From Tetragonia tetragonoides (Eukaryota; Streptophyta; Magnoliopsida; Caryophyllales; Aizoaceae), in the NCBI GenBank assembly GCA_038025085.1, contig CM076146.1, forward strand, positions 19,318,001 through 19,382,000: a stretch of DNA of 64,000 nucleotides, written 5' to 3'. This document shows positions 34,224 to 45,090 of this stretch, one piece after another. The translations under genes and the position numbers were made by a program. Under the pieces are notes generated by a model that worked only from the letters and a program-made list of their open reading frames with translations, was not told the DNA's origin and ran no database searches. Within the stretch, counting starts at the first letter, position 1. Every line of letters begins with the position of its first letter.

Positions 34224-34236
34224 TGGTATCAGAGCC
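34224..34236 (+). other. Primer-binding site of element 5, tRNA-iMet type
   Basis: TGGTATCAGAGCC lies 2 bp after the LTR end, a perfect match to the usual initiator-Met primer site. Confidence 0.93.
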
Positions 34237-34441
34237 CTAGGTTTAAAAAGGTTGCTTAATATTAATTAATGAATTAATAAAGATTAGTTTCATTTTGGGG
34301 AAAATAAAATATAATTAAAGCCGTGGAGCCTAGTAGTCCTAGAAGATAGGAATTATTTGAAATCCCTTTGCTTGTGATTTATAAAGTTCTTATTGTTTGA
34401 TTGTCTACCTGTGGGTGGTATGGAAAAGAATAACTACGCGG

Positions 34442-35344
34442 ATGACGATTGCACACGAAAGGGCACGCGCCCTAGCTCATCATGCACAATTAGTAGAGTA
34501 TGTCGTTTCATTGGACAGCGAGTCGACAGGAAACGACGCGAGTGTGCGCCACGAGGCCGCCCAAGACCGCGCCATACACGAGGAGATCGCGCGCGATGAG
34601 GCCGCACACCCCGCGCCTGTACCCGCGCCAGTTGCCGCACCCGCCGCACATGTAGTTGATGAAGAGGAAGATCCCTCTAAGTCCGAGCCTGCGTATGCAC
34701 CACCGGAAGAGAATGATGATATGCCGGATTTGGAAGATACTAGTGCCGAGAGCGACAACAACATTGCGCCTACTCGTGCAGCTACTGGTGCACCTATCCC
34801 TGCTGCAAATTGGTCTCCTCCTGTGGAGCCATTCTTTGCTACTGACGCTGAGCTCGAGGAAATACGTATGTACATACGACGTGCTTATACTACGAGCGAG
34901 CGTTATCAGTACGAGAATCGCACGAGTCTACACGAAGGCTTTTGGGTAGAGCTACTGCTAGCTGGTCTGCCTAACATCCATCCATGGATGGGACTCAAGG
35001 AGAAGTACGACGACGTAGTCTCCAAGAGTGGTCACTTGCACGATAAGAAGTACAGAGAAGGTACGAGAGGGTCTCTCTGCTTTAGAGGCGTCGCAACTGA
35101 GTTATGCCTATCCGAGTTCGAGTGGAAGGTGAACCGTGTGCTAGTACCTGCGCCGAAGGGAATGTGCGAGTACTGTTGGACGAAGAAACGCAAGCAAGCC
35201 GATGATTTTAGGAAGCGTTTCATGCCCCAGAAATTCGGTGGATATGCTTATCCATACACGCCCTGCAAGGAAGTGAAGCCTAGGAGGAAGGACGATCATG
35301 ATGAGTCCCCTAGCGCGAAGAAAATGTGTGCTAGTGTTAAGTAG
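34442..35344 (+). CDS. Extra ORF between primer site and gag, unknown function
   Basis: About 300 residues, uninterrupted although gag and pol of the same element are broken. The frame is open from 34397; the Met at 34442 (MTIAHERARALAHHAQ) is the more likely start. Residues ~40-130 are Ala/Pro/Glu-rich and probably disordered. The C-terminal half is compact: VEPFFATDAELEEIRMYIRR, a GFWVELLLAGLPNIHPW stretch, and a Cys pair CEYCWTKKRKQ, ending in a basic KEVKPRRKDDHDE tail. I do not recognise a family. Most Tekay elements start with gag, so an upstream ORF of this size is unusual. It could be an acquired host gene piece or a lineage-specific protein. Confidence 0.65.
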   Translation: MTIAHERARALAHHAQLVEYVVSLDSESTGNDASVRHEAAQDRAIHEEIARDEAAHPAPVPAPVAAPAAHVVDEEEDPSKSEPAYAPPEENDDMPDLEDTSAESDNNIAPTRAATGAPIPAANWSPPVEPFFATDAELEEIRMYIRRAYTTSERYQYENRTSLHEGFWVELLLAGLPNIHPWMGLKEKYDDVVSKSGHLHDKKYREGTRGSLCFRGVATELCLSEFEWKVNRVLVPAPKGMCEYCWTKKRKQADDFRKRFMPQKFGGYAYPYTPCKEVKPRRKDDHDESPSAKKMCASVK

Positions 35345-36040
35345 AACTAGATTATTGCCTTATTAGTTTACTTGATTTTTATTGAACTTTTAGCTATTGT
35401 GATGGCCCTGCGTGGTCAATATTGATGTTGGTGTAGTTTCATAGGCAACAAATATTTATGATTGTTATTTACTTGCAATTTGTCTCATTGCAAGACTACT
35501 TCATTTAATTATATGAAATCGTTGAGAATTTGTTTTATATGATCGTTTTATCACATAATTGCATGGTTGACAAATAGCTTCGTAATGCTATCTCGTATTG
35601 CCTAGACATGATGGGAAATCCATGTCGGAATTGTGGCGAAATTTTCATTGAGCATGATCATATTAATTGTGAGCCAAAAGCTAAACATGTATTGTATGCA
35701 ATCAAATGTCATTGTTTATTGCCCTACTAAAATAGTATGGAGCCTCGATGTGTGAATTGTGAATGTTATTGCTTATTAATCGTATGAGACCAATGTGTCT
35801 ACTTTGTTATTGCATATCGAACTATTATGCATGAGAACTAAGAACATTCAAAGTAAGTATGTTGCTTAGACCTATAGTGTAAGGTCGATCATTGGAACGT
35901 ATATGCTATCTGCTAAATGTCAAGAGAAAGGTTTCAATTATAACCTATATATCTCAACTAGACCTCAATATGGGTCGAATGTGCCAATTTTGCTGAAATG
36001 GTGATCAACCATTGCTCTTTTATGTCTCAGATTTGTTTTA
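35345..36040 (+). other. Non-coding gap before gag
   Basis: About 700 bp of A/T-rich sequence without a supported gene. A pyrimidine-rich tract ending TTTTATGTCTCAG|ATTTG near 36018 could be a 3' splice site before gag at 36041; this is only a possibility. Confidence 0.4.
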
Positions 36041-36906
36041 ATGGCAACTAACGACCGACTCGCGAGGCTAGAAGTAGGACTCACTAACGTGGTCGAGCAC
36101 ATCATGCGCCAGCTAGAGCGCCAAGAGCAAGATCACAACGCACAGAACCCTAAGACGCGCAACTTTAGGGATTTCAATGCACTCAAACCTAAGACGTTTG
36201 AGGGTGGCTCCGAGCCCACCAAGCTTGAGAACTGGATTATAGAGTTCGAAAAGTTGTTCAAGGCGACTAGTCGGCCCAACAACATGAAGGTCAACACCGC
36301 TACGTACTACCTTAAGGGTGAAGCGAACAAGTGGTGGAGCGATGTGGGCACTGATCTACTCGCCATTGAAGAATACGGGTGGACCGAGTTCAAAGAGTCT
36401 ATTCGTGAGAGGTTCTATCCGAGAGCTATCCGTCGCCAGAAGCAACGGGAATTCGAGAACATCTATCAAGGAAAGCTATCTATAGCTGAGTAAGCAACAA
36501 AGTTCAACGAGCTTGTTGCTTTTGCACCTAACTTGGTGACGACCGAAACTGAGCGTGTCGAGAGGTTTGAAGATGGTCTAAAGTGGGACATACATCGTTA
36601 TGTTATGGGAAACTCGCTGACGTTCCAAGGATTGTACGAGAAAGCCTTGAACCAAGAGCGTGCTGTGGATCGTAGTGATTCGTTGCTCGTGAACATAGAC
36701 GCGACGAAGGGAGTTCTTCCTAGTCGAATGGCGCAGACAAGAGGCCAAGACCTAACAACAATCACAACAACCAAGGCGGTAGTCAGAACCACAACGGGAA
36801 CAGGAATCGTGACTCGAACAGTCATAGAGCTACGATCTTAGCTAGGAGGAATACGCCTTGTAGTCGCTGCAACAAGACGCATCCTGGCAAGAACAGTCGT
36901 GGCGAT
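36041..36906 (+). pseudogene. Gag of element 5, interrupted
   Basis: From MATNDRLARLE the capsid-type retrotrans_gag domain is clear: FEGGSEPTKLENWIIEFEK, YLKGEANKWWSDV, FKESIRERFYP. A TAA at 36491 interrupts it; the same frame goes on with FNELVAFAPNLVTTETERVERFEDGLK. A frameshift near 36715 moves the Asn-rich nucleocapsid part into the frame of 36907. It would form the inner particle. Confidence 0.88.
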
Positions 36907-37995
36907 GTGCTTCAATGCTACGAGTGCACCAAGCCTGGTCATAAAGCTTCTGAATGCTGGAGTCGTAGAAGGAACGACAATGGTCAGAACCGCGATAATA
37001 ACTACAATCGTGGTGGAAATGGAAATGGTAATCGTGGAAATGGTGGTAACTACCGTGGAGATGGGGGTTACAACAACAACAACCGCAACAATACTGCTGG
37101 TCCTGCTGCGAACAATCAAGCACTACTTCCTAGACCTGCCAACCCCGTGCAGAACAACAACAACAACAACAACAACAGAGGGGTAAATGGAAGGGTTTAT
37201 GTGCTGAATCGCAATGAAGCTGAAGCGAATCCGAATGTGATCGCTGGTACTTTTCTTTTTAACTCTCAACCTGCTTTTGTTTTGTTTGATAGTGGTGCAA
37301 TGCATTATGTTCTTTCTAAGAGCTTTGAATCTAAGATAGGTTTAGAGCCTAGTTCTGTGTATAGTGCAAACATTAGGATGCCAGATGGAACGATTGTTAA
37401 TTGTAAAGCGTTGTATGAAAAGTGTCTGATTAGGATAGCTGGTTCCGATTTGCCGAAAGATTTGATTCAGATGGATTTGAAGGATTTCGACGTGATATTA
37501 GGAATGGATTGGTTATACAAGTATAGGGCTAAGATTGAGTGCTTTGAACAACGTGTGTTGTTGCGTGGACCGAAAGGTAGGAGGATTACCTACAAAGGAG
37601 TTGTCATCAAGCGAAAGTTGAAGGTAGTGGCGACCTTGAAAGGAAAGGAGTGTATGACTAAAGGTGAAGAGATTTACCTATGTCATGTGGTGGATACAAG
37701 TCGAGAAGCCGAAGTTTCTAAACCTATTCCAGTTGTGTCGGAATACGCTGACGTCTTTCCAGACGAGATTCCAGGAATGCCTCCGCAATGCATTATCGAC
37801 TTCACGATCGATTTAGCTCCAGGTTTTGCTCCGATCTCGAAAGCTCCGTATCGTATGGCTCTTGCAGAGATGAAAGAACTGAAGACGCAGCTAGAGGAAC
37901 TACTAGAGAAGGGATACATACATCCTAGTGTATCGCCTTGGGGGGCTCCTAATTTGTTGTGCGTAAGAAGGACGGTAGTATTAGACTGTGTATAG
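36907..37995 (+). pseudogene. Nucleocapsid zinc knuckle, protease and RT start of element 5
   Basis: An open frame of 362 codons. CYECTKPGHKASEC (CX2CX4HX4C) comes first, followed by an Asn/Gly-rich linker with an (AAC)n run (37064-37180). The aspartic protease has FVLFDSGAMHYVLSKSF and VILGMDWL. RT begins APYRMALAEMKELKTQLEELL and reaches SPWGAPNLL, where a frameshift near 37960 throws it out of frame. The DSGA active-site loop is kept. Confidence 0.88.
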
Positions 37996-38631
37996 ACTAC
38001 CGCGAGCTAAACAAGATTACGATCAAGAATCGTTATCCACTGCTGAGGATTGACGATCTATTCAACCAACTGCGTGGAGCGACTGTCTTCTCAAAGACCG
38101 ACTTATGTTCAGGATACCATCAACTCATGATTTCCGAGCCTGACATTGCAAAGACTGCGTTTAGGACGAGGTATGGACACTATGGGTTCACGGTGATGCC
38201 TTTTGGGTTGACGAACGCACCTGTGAAGTTTATGGATTTGATGAATGGTACATTCCAGCCTTATCTCGATCAGTTCTTAGTTGTCTTTATTGACGATATT
38301 TTGGTCTATTCGAAGAACGCTGCTGAGCACGAGCAACACTTGTGAACCGTTTTGGAGATTCTACAACGACATCAGTTATACGCGAAGTTGTCGAAGTGCG
38401 AGTTTTGGTTAGAAATTGTTTCTTTCTTAGGACACGTGGTGTCTAAGAGTGGAGTTGCTGTTGATCAGGAAAAGATTAGAGCTGTTATGGACTGGTCCGC
38501 ACCAAAGAGCGTGACCGAGGTTTAATGTTTTCTTGGGTTAGTTGGTTACTATCGTATGTTTGTGGAAGGATTTTCCAAGATAGCGCAGCCTATTCGTATG
38601 GTCTGAAAAGTGTGAAGCTGCTTTTTAGGAG
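37959..38631 (+). pseudogene. Reverse transcriptase core of element 5, interrupted
   Basis: The frame from 37959 holds [47 protein letters not shown] and the catalytic [13 protein letters not shown] at 38343-38345 stops it. Downstream, [16 protein letters not shown] and CFLGLVGYYRMFV remain with further stops (TAA near 38523, two more near 38605). No functional enzyme. Confidence 0.9.
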
Positions 38632-39102
38632 TTGAAGAAACGTCTTACGAGCGCGCCGATTTTGATTTTGCCATCGGGAACTGAAGGGTACGAAGTCTAT
38701 AGTGTTGCGTCTAAGCATGGCTTAGGTTGTGTTTTGATGCAACATGGAAAGGTAGTGGCTTATGCCTCAAGACAACTGAAGAAGCACGAGGATAATTACC
38801 CTACTCACGACTTAGAGCTCGCTGCTGTCGTATTTGCCTTGAAGATTTGGCGACACTATCTCTATGGTTTTGCTGTCAAGATGTTTACGGACCACAAGAG
38901 TCTGAAGTACATATTCACGCAAAAGGAGTTGAATATGCGACAAAGAAGATGGCTAGAGTTGTTGACAGAGTACGACGTCGAGATAAAGTATCACGAAGGG
39001 AAAGCTAACGTGGTAGCTGACGCTTTGAGTAGAAAGACTCGTCATATGTTGAATACTTCCTTAGTACTTCCAAAGGAGAATATCGTGACTTGCAGAGTCT
39101 AG
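38632..39102 (+). pseudogene. RNase H of element 5
   Basis: Open for 156 codons: [64 protein letters not shown]. Catalytic Asp of FTDHKSL and Asp of ADALSRK are present. It is in a different frame from RT before it and integrase after it, with a 13-bp overlap with the latter. Confidence 0.88.
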
Positions 39103-40247
39103 ACCTGGAGATTGTGCTGAAAGGTGACGTTCAATGTACCTTAGCGCATATGTCAGTTCGACCAACCTTACTCGACGAGACCAAGGGTAAACAGAGTTCA
39201 GATGAGGATCTTCAACGAATTCTACACCACAAGGACGAGAGTAGATCCGAGGACTTTTCTATTGGTCAAGACGGTGTCTTGAGATTTCGTGATCGTGTCT
39301 ATGTGCCGAATGACCCGGATATCAAGAGTCAGATTCTGAGTGAAGCTCACAATACGCCTTATTCTGTACATCCTGGTGGAGACAAGCTTTACAAAGATCT
39401 TCGCCAAATGTTTTGGTGGAAAGGTATGAAACAAGATGTCTCTGAGTTCGTAGCTAAGTGCCTGACATGCCAAAAGGTCAAGATCGAACACAAGAGACTT
39501 GGTGGAATGGTTCAATCGCTCGAACTTCCTACGTGGAAATGGAATTCAATTTCAATGGACTTTGTCATGGGTTTACCATTGACACAGAAGAAGAAGAACG
39601 CCATTTGGGTAGTTGTGGATCGTTTGACGAAAGTTGCGAGATTCATCCCAATGAATGACACTTGGGAAATGGAGAAGCTAGCGGATGCTTACGTTAAGGA
39701 AGTCATGAGACTTCATGGTGTTCCAGAGGATATCGTTTCAGATAGGGACTCGAGGTTTCGATCTCATATTTGGCAAAAATTGCAAGAAGCTTTTGGAAGC
39801 AAGTTGAAGTTCAGTACTGCGTTTCATCCTGCGACTGATGGTCAAATGGAAAGAACGATTCAGACTTTGGAGGATATGCTACGAGCGTGTGCTCTTGAGT
39901 ATCAAGGCTCATGGGATACAAACATTCTGTTGATCGAATTTTCTTACAACAATAGTTATCATTCAAGCATTGATCGAGCACCATATGAAGCTTTGTATGG
40001 TAGGAAGTGTAGATCGCCCGTGTGTTGGAATGACATTAGTGAAACTGCAGTTTTGGGTCCTGAGATGATCCAGCAGATCGTCGATGTGGTCAAAGTGATT
40101 GAAGCAAAGATGCGTAGTGCACAAGATCGCCAGAAATCGTACGCTGATAGAGGTCGTAGACCTGAAGAGTTTGAGGTAGGAAGCAAGGTACTTTTGCGAG
40201 TATCTCCTACCAAAGGTGTCATGCGTTTTGGCCGTAAGGGAAGTTAA
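39090..40247 (+). pseudogene. Integrase of element 5
   Basis: 385 codons open. HHCC module: HPGGDKLYKDLRQ ... CLTCQKVK. Core: Asp in ISMDFVMGLP, Asp in IVSDRDSRF, Glu in DGQMERTIQTL. The C-terminal GPY-type module begins VLLRVSPTKGVMRFGRKG and then goes out of frame at 40247. The catalytic triad is complete. Confidence 0.9.
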
Positions 40248-40612
40248 GTCCTCGCTACATTGGTCCTTACGAGATCCTGGAAAGGATTGGTGAGGTTGCT
40301 TATCGACTAGCTTTACATGTGGAACTTGCAAATGTCCGTAGTGTGTTTCATGTAGCCCAATTGAAGCGATACGTACATGATCTAACTCATGTTGTTGAAC
40401 CTGAAACGATTGATCTCGATGAAAGTTTGACTTATGAAGAGCGTCCTATCAAGATAGTGGATCGCAAAGAGCGCTGAACTCGAAAAAAGACTATTCCTAT
40501 CGTCAAAGTCGTTTGGTCTCGACAAGGTTAAGAGGAAGCAACATGGAAAGCTGAATCCATGATGCGCGAGAAGTATCCAGACCTCTTCCTAGAAGGTACT
40601 AGTCCCACTTGA
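40248..40612 (+). pseudogene. Integrase C-terminus and chromodomain remnant
   Basis: Translation gives PRYIGPYEILERIGEVAYRL, FHVAQLKRYV, then a chromodomain-like KTIPIVKVVWSRQG, TWKAESMMREKYPDLF. A TGA near 40476 and a TAA near 40530 break it. The chromodomain directs chromoviruses to heterochromatin and supports the Tekay call. Confidence 0.82.
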
Positions 40613-40627
40613 GTTGCGGGACGAATC

Positions 40628-40881
40628 TCTTTTTAAGGAGGCTAGAATGTCACGCCCTGAAATTTCGTCTTTTTGCGTGTTTTGTTTATCATTTCGCATG
40701 TCAAAGCATTGCATGGTGCATGCAAATCAATTTAGAATCACGATCGAATTTGGTCATCTTGCATATGTTAGCGTCGTAAAATTTTTTTATACCTTCGTAT
40801 GGTAAACTCGTTTTGTTTTTGGAAGTGATTACTTCATGTCTCAAGTTTCGGGACGAAACTTCTTTTAAGGAGGGTAGAATG
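40628..40881 (+). other. Duplicated polypurine tracts with a foreign LTR-like piece between
   Basis: TTTTTAAGGAGGCTAGAATG followed by TGTCACGCCCTG, and 230 bp later TTTTAAGGAGGGTAGAATG followed by the true 3' LTR at 40882. The first pair looks like the polypurine tract and first bases of another Tekay-type LTR, as if two 3' ends had been joined. Confidence 0.6.
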
Positions 40882-41069
40882 TGATACCCCAATATTTTCT
40901 ATAATTATTATATTGATTTATAAATGATTTATAAATAGTTTTGGAGATTAAATCGTAACTATATTAAAGGATTCGATTTATTCAATTAAAGCCATAATAA
41001 TATTAATTAATATTATGGGACTTTCATAAATTGCATTTATCAGTTTTGAGGAGTTTAATTAAAATGTTT
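40882..41069 (+). repeat. 3' LTR of element 5, first 188 bp only
   Basis: Matches 31683-31870; ends TTAATTAAAATGTTT and passes directly into the minisatellite. Confidence 0.9.
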
Positions 41070-41590
41070 ATGGGTGCTGCGTCATGGGTAATGGGTGCTG
41101 CGTCATGGGACATGGGTGTTGCGTCATGGGACAAGGGTGCTGCAGCACCATGGGACATGGGTGCTGCGTCATGGGACAAGGGTGCTGCATGGGACATGGA
41201 TGCTGCGTCATGGGACAAGGGTGTTGCAGCACCATGGGACAAGGGTGCTGCATGGGACATGGGTGCTGCGTCATGGGACAAGGGTGCTGCAAGGGTGCTG
41301 CAGCACCATGGGACAAGGGTGCTGCGTCATGGGACAAGGGTGCTGCGTCATGGGACAAGCGTGCTGCAGCGTCTTAGGACAAGCGTGCTGCAGCGTCATG
41401 GGAAAAGGGTGTTGCGTCATGGGACCAGGGCGCTGCAGCGGCATGGGTCACGCTGTTGCTTCATGGGACAAGGGCGCTGCAGCACCGTGTCATGGGACAA
41501 GTCGCGCCACGAGTCATGGGTGCTGCTTCCTGGGACATGGGCGCTGGGACTTGCCCCGTCTTGGGCACTTTTTCATAGCACGGGCATGGA
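41070..41590. repeat. 21/24-bp minisatellite, block 2
   Basis: Same 21-bp and 24-bp units as block 1. The right end, with GGGCGCTGGGACTTGCC and CATAGCACGGGCATGGACATTT, matches 30130-30200, so the border to the spacer is conserved. Confidence 0.93.
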
Positions 41591-41729
41591 CATTTTTATA
41601 TCTTCATAATTGGGACTTTTTCATACTTAGCCCATATGACTTAGCCTCTTTCCTTCTTCATACTTATGTCCCTTTCTCCATTTTCAAAACCTCTTTTTTA
41701 GTGACATAGCAGGAATTGGGGATTTGGGG
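41591..41729. other. Start of spacer copy 2, then break to rDNA
   Basis: Collinear with 30196-30274 up to CTTCTTCATACTTA at about 41666. The next ~60 bp are probably the 3' flank of 26S rDNA. Confidence 0.65.
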
Positions 41730-41853
41730 GAAGGGGGGAGGGACGAATCGAAGCAACTAGGGCTGATTCTCAGTGGATCATGACAGCAAGGCCACTCTGC
41801 CACATACAATATCCCGTTGCATGTTAAATTCGTCTGCAAAGGATTCAACTCGG

Positions 41854-41887
<34 letters not shown>

Positions 41888-42112
41888 CAATGGGGCTCTC
41901 ACCCTCTTGCACCCCTTTCCAGGGGACTTGGGCCCTTTCCAGTGCAGAGGACGCTTCTTCAGACTACAATTCGGACGGCGAAGCCGCTCGATTTTAAAGG
42001 TGGGCTCTTCCCGGTTCGCTCGCTGCTAATAGGGGAATTTTTGTAAGTTTCTCTTCCTCCGCTTATTGATTTGCTTAAACTCGGCGGGTAGCCCCGCCTG
42101 ACATGGGGTCGC
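41730..42112 (-). pseudogene. 26S rRNA pseudogene: 5' and 3' ends joined, ~3 kb missing
   Basis: From right to left on the minus strand: the 26S start (GTCAGGCGGGGCTACCCG, AATCAATAAGCGGAGG at ~42050-42112), about 265 bases to GGCGCTGTCGCCGAGT near 41848, then a jump to the 3' end (GAATCCTTTGCAGACGAATTT, TTGTATGTGGCAGAGTGGCC, GGATCCACTGAGAATCAG). The core of the large subunit RNA is gone. Several changes at CpG sites are seen. Not functional. Confidence 0.85.
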
Positions 42113-42312
42113 AACGCCTGTGAGCGTTTGCTCAGCGTCCTTTGAGCTCCTCTAGCGACGTGCATGCGCAGCGCGATACGTGAGTTTTAATCCGCCAATC
42201 GCCGCGGTTGAACGTCACAGTGGGCTCCCTATTTAGGCCAGCCGCGCCCGGTGAGGCACGGGAGGCCATCCTCCTTCCCCTCCCACGCGAGGTGGGTGGG
42301 GGAGACGGAATG
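42113..42312 (-). other. ITS2
   Basis: About 200 bp between 26S and 5.8S. The common plant spacer features of G/C-rich helices are plausible but I cannot fold it here. Confidence 0.75.
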
Positions 42313-42457
42313 CGTGATGCCCATGCAGACGTGCCCTCGGCCTGGCGGCTTCGGGTGAAACTTGCGTTCAAAGACTCAATGGTTCACGCCAAGTATCGCA
42401 TTTCGCTACGTTCTTTATCAATGCGAGAGCCGAGATATCCATTGCCGAGAGTCATTT
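42313..42457 (-). rRNA. 5.8S rRNA, pseudogene with ~19-bp internal deletion
   Basis: The minus strand has GACTCTCGGCAATGGATATC, AACGTAGCGAAATGCGATAC and GAACGCAAGTTTCACCCGAA. Between GCGATACTTGGC and GTGAACCATTGAGTC the usual ~19-base stretch is missing, so the gene is about 145 bp instead of ~163. Such a loss breaks pairing with 26S, so this is a dead copy. Confidence 0.88.
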
Positions 42458-42688
42458 TGTAAGTATGTACAGGTGCCACGGCCAACGCCGGCGAACCGGA
42501 CGCGGGAGGGCACTCTATGTGTGCATGTTCCTTGGCGCTTTATGAGCCAACGTTCGTTGTTGCGTCGGGGGGCACCTACGAGGAGCGCCCCCAGGCTGAG
42601 GAAGGGGATGTTAGCCCAAGAGCCTTGGGCGCCCCTCCCGCAGTAATAAACGTGTTCACGGGTCGTTCTGCTAGGCAGCTTTCGAGAA
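42458..42688 (-). other. ITS1
   Basis: About 230 bp between 5.8S and 18S, G/C-rich. On the minus strand it contains GGCGCCAAGGAACATGC, close to the conserved plant ITS1 motif GGCRY...GYGCCAAGGAA. Confidence 0.8.
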
Positions 42689-42848
42689 TGATCCTTCCGC
42701 AGATTCACCTACGGAAACCTTGTTACAACTTCTCCTTCCTCTAAACGATAAGGTTCAATGGACTTCTTGCGACGTCACCGGCGGCGAACCGCCCACATCG
42801 CCACGATCCGAACATTTCACCGGTCCGTTCAATCGGTAGGAGCGACGC

Positions 42849-42880
<32 letters not shown>

Positions 42881-42928
42881 TGCGAGCTGATGACTCGCGC
42901 TTAGTAGGAATTCCTCGTTGAAGACCAA

Positions 42929-42998
<70 letters not shown>

Positions 42999-43256
42999 GA
43001 CTCGTTGAATACATTAGAGTAGCGCGCGTGCGGCCCAGAACATCTAAGGGCATCACAGACCTGTTATTGCCTCAAACTTCCGTGGCCTGGAAGGCCATAG
43101 TCCCTCTAAGAAGGTAGCTGCAAAGGTATGACTCCGCATAGCTAGTTAGCAGGCTGAGGTCTCATTCGTTAACGAAATTAACCATCCAAATCTCTCCACC
43201 AACTAAGAACAGCCATGCACCACCACCCATAGAATCAAGACAGAGCTCTCAGTCTT

Positions 43257-43291
<35 letters not shown>

Positions 43292-43314
43292 CCGTGTTGA
43301 GCAAATAAAGCCGC

Positions 43315-43362
<48 letters not shown>

Positions 43363-43363
43363 A

Positions 43364-43397
<34 letters not shown>

Positions 43398-43462
43398 CTG
43401 ATTTCTCATAAGGTGCCGACGGCATCCTAAAAGTAACATCCGCCGATCCCTGGTCAGCATCT

Positions 43463-43506
<44 letters not shown>

Positions 43507-43507
43507 T

Positions 43508-43541
<34 letters not shown>

Positions 43542-43542
43542 A

Positions 43543-43590
<48 letters not shown>

Positions 43591-44493
43591 CTGACTATGA
43601 AATACAAATGCCCCCGTCTGTCCCTGTTAATCATTATTCCGATCCCGAAGGCCAACACAATAGGACCGTAATCCTATGATGTTATCTCATGCTAATGTAT
43701 CCAGAGCGTAGGCCTGCTTTGAGCACTCTAATTTCTTCAAAGTAACAGCGGCGGTGGCACGACCCGACCAGTTAACACCACGAGTGCATCGCCGTTAGAA
43801 GGAGCAGGACGACCGGTGCACACCGCTAGGCGAACCGGTCGGCCCACCCCAAGGTCAAACTACGAGCTTTTTAACTGCAACAACTTAAATATACGCTATT
43901 GGAGCTGGAATTACCGCGACTGCTGGCACCACACTTGCCCTCCAATTGATCCTCGTTAAGGGATCTAGATTGTACTCATTCCAATTACCAGACTTAAAGA
44001 GCCCGGTATTGTTATTTATTGTCACTACCTCCCCGTGTAAGGATTGGGTAATTTGCGCGTCTGCTGCCTTCCTTGGATGTGGTAGTCGTTTCTCAGGCTC
44101 CCTCTTCGGAATCGAACCCTAATTCTCCGTCACCCGTCACCACCATGGTAGGCCACTATCCTACCATCAAAAGTTGAAAGGGCAGAAATTTGAATGATGC
44201 GTCGCCAGCACAAAGGCCGTGCAATCCGTCGAGTTATCATGAATCATCAGAGCAATGGGGAAAGCCGGCGTCGACCTTTTATCTAATAAATGCATCCCTT
44301 CCAGAAGTCGGTGTTTATTGCACATATTAGCTCTAGAATTACAATGGTTATCCGAGTAGCAGGTACCATCAAACAAACTATAACTGATTTAATGAGCCAT
44401 TCGCAGTTTCACAGTCTGAATTAGTTCATACTTTCACATGCATGGCTTAATCATTGAGACAAGCATATGACTACTGACAGGATCAACCAGGTA
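42689..44493 (-). rRNA. 18S rRNA, full length but mutated
   Basis: 1805 bp from TACCTGGTTGATCCTG at the right end to CGGAAGGATCA at the left, the normal plant length and ends. Compared with the usual plant 18S as I remember it there are many scattered substitutions, often C/T or G/A, for example GACAGG for GGCAGG near the 5' end, TTGTTACAACTTC near the 3' end and changes in the GAGTCAAATTAAGCC region. With the defective 26S and 5.8S beside it, this is an rDNA pseudogene. Confidence 0.92.
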
Positions 44494-45090
44494 GCACCAT
44501 CAATCGACGCCGAACGCCTATGAGCCTTTTGGAGTGATCGGGAGGTCAACTCGTACTCGGCCGTCGTCCGTGCTGAGCGAAGAATGCTAGATTGGACAGC
44601 TAAGGCCTTTCTGACCCATGCCCTCTCACTGTTCCGCATCCCAGAGAACAACTAGAGCACGCAGCCCATGCCACAGCCGCACCGTAGGCTCGACGTAGGT
44701 GGACGATGTGCTCACCTTGAGTGGTCCAGCCGACACCCTTGGGAGGATGTCGGACGAAGATCTCATCTTTTCAGGGTCACGATTACCATTCGCAGACATC
44801 AAACACAGGAAACCATGCTTTGTCCAAGGCAATTCGCTCTTGGAGCAATCGATGAAAAGGTCTGTGGGTGGGCCGTTGACTGCACGAGCAAGAACCCCGC
44901 CAACCCAAACGGACCGAGTGCCCCTCACACGCCTTCACAATTACTGCGCCAAAATCACCCTCGACGGACCCACGACACTACATAGTAGCCCCATGGATGA
45001 CTGAGGGAGACCCCGACGAGCACAACACTCGGCGTGAAAATCTCGATGAAGGGACGTTCGATGAAGGGACGTTCGATACCCACAAGCAGG
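44494..45090 (-). other. 5' external transcribed spacer
   Basis: It directly precedes 18S. It carries a short direct repeat GATGAAGGGACGTTC near 45047-45075. No gene. Antisense open frames here are chance. Confidence 0.65.

Larger units (their letters stand above)
31683..41069 (+). mobile_element. Tekay-like chromovirus (element 5), 3' LTR truncated
   Basis: A 2.5-kb 5' LTR, a tRNA-iMet primer site, an extra ORF, gag, protease, RT, RNase H, integrase, chromodomain remnant, two polypurine tracts and a 188-bp piece of 3' LTR follow in order. Long LTR and chromodomain fit the Tekay (Del) lineage. Frames are broken several times. The 3' LTR ends at 41069 in minisatellite DNA, so the target duplication is lost. 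Confidence 0.9.

Noticed and set aside
34224..34236. tRNA-iMet gene fragment
   Set aside because: Only the short primer-binding complement right after an LTR; no cloverleaf. The same holds for 21128-21146 and 57390-57408.
36838..37186. Minus- and plus-strand ORFs rich in Val/Thr/Ile or His/Tyr
   Set aside because: Shadows of the Asn/Gly-rich nucleocapsid linker of element 5.
42132..44985. ORFs within 18S, 5.8S, ITS and ETS
   Set aside because: The region is clearly rDNA; open frames there are chance.
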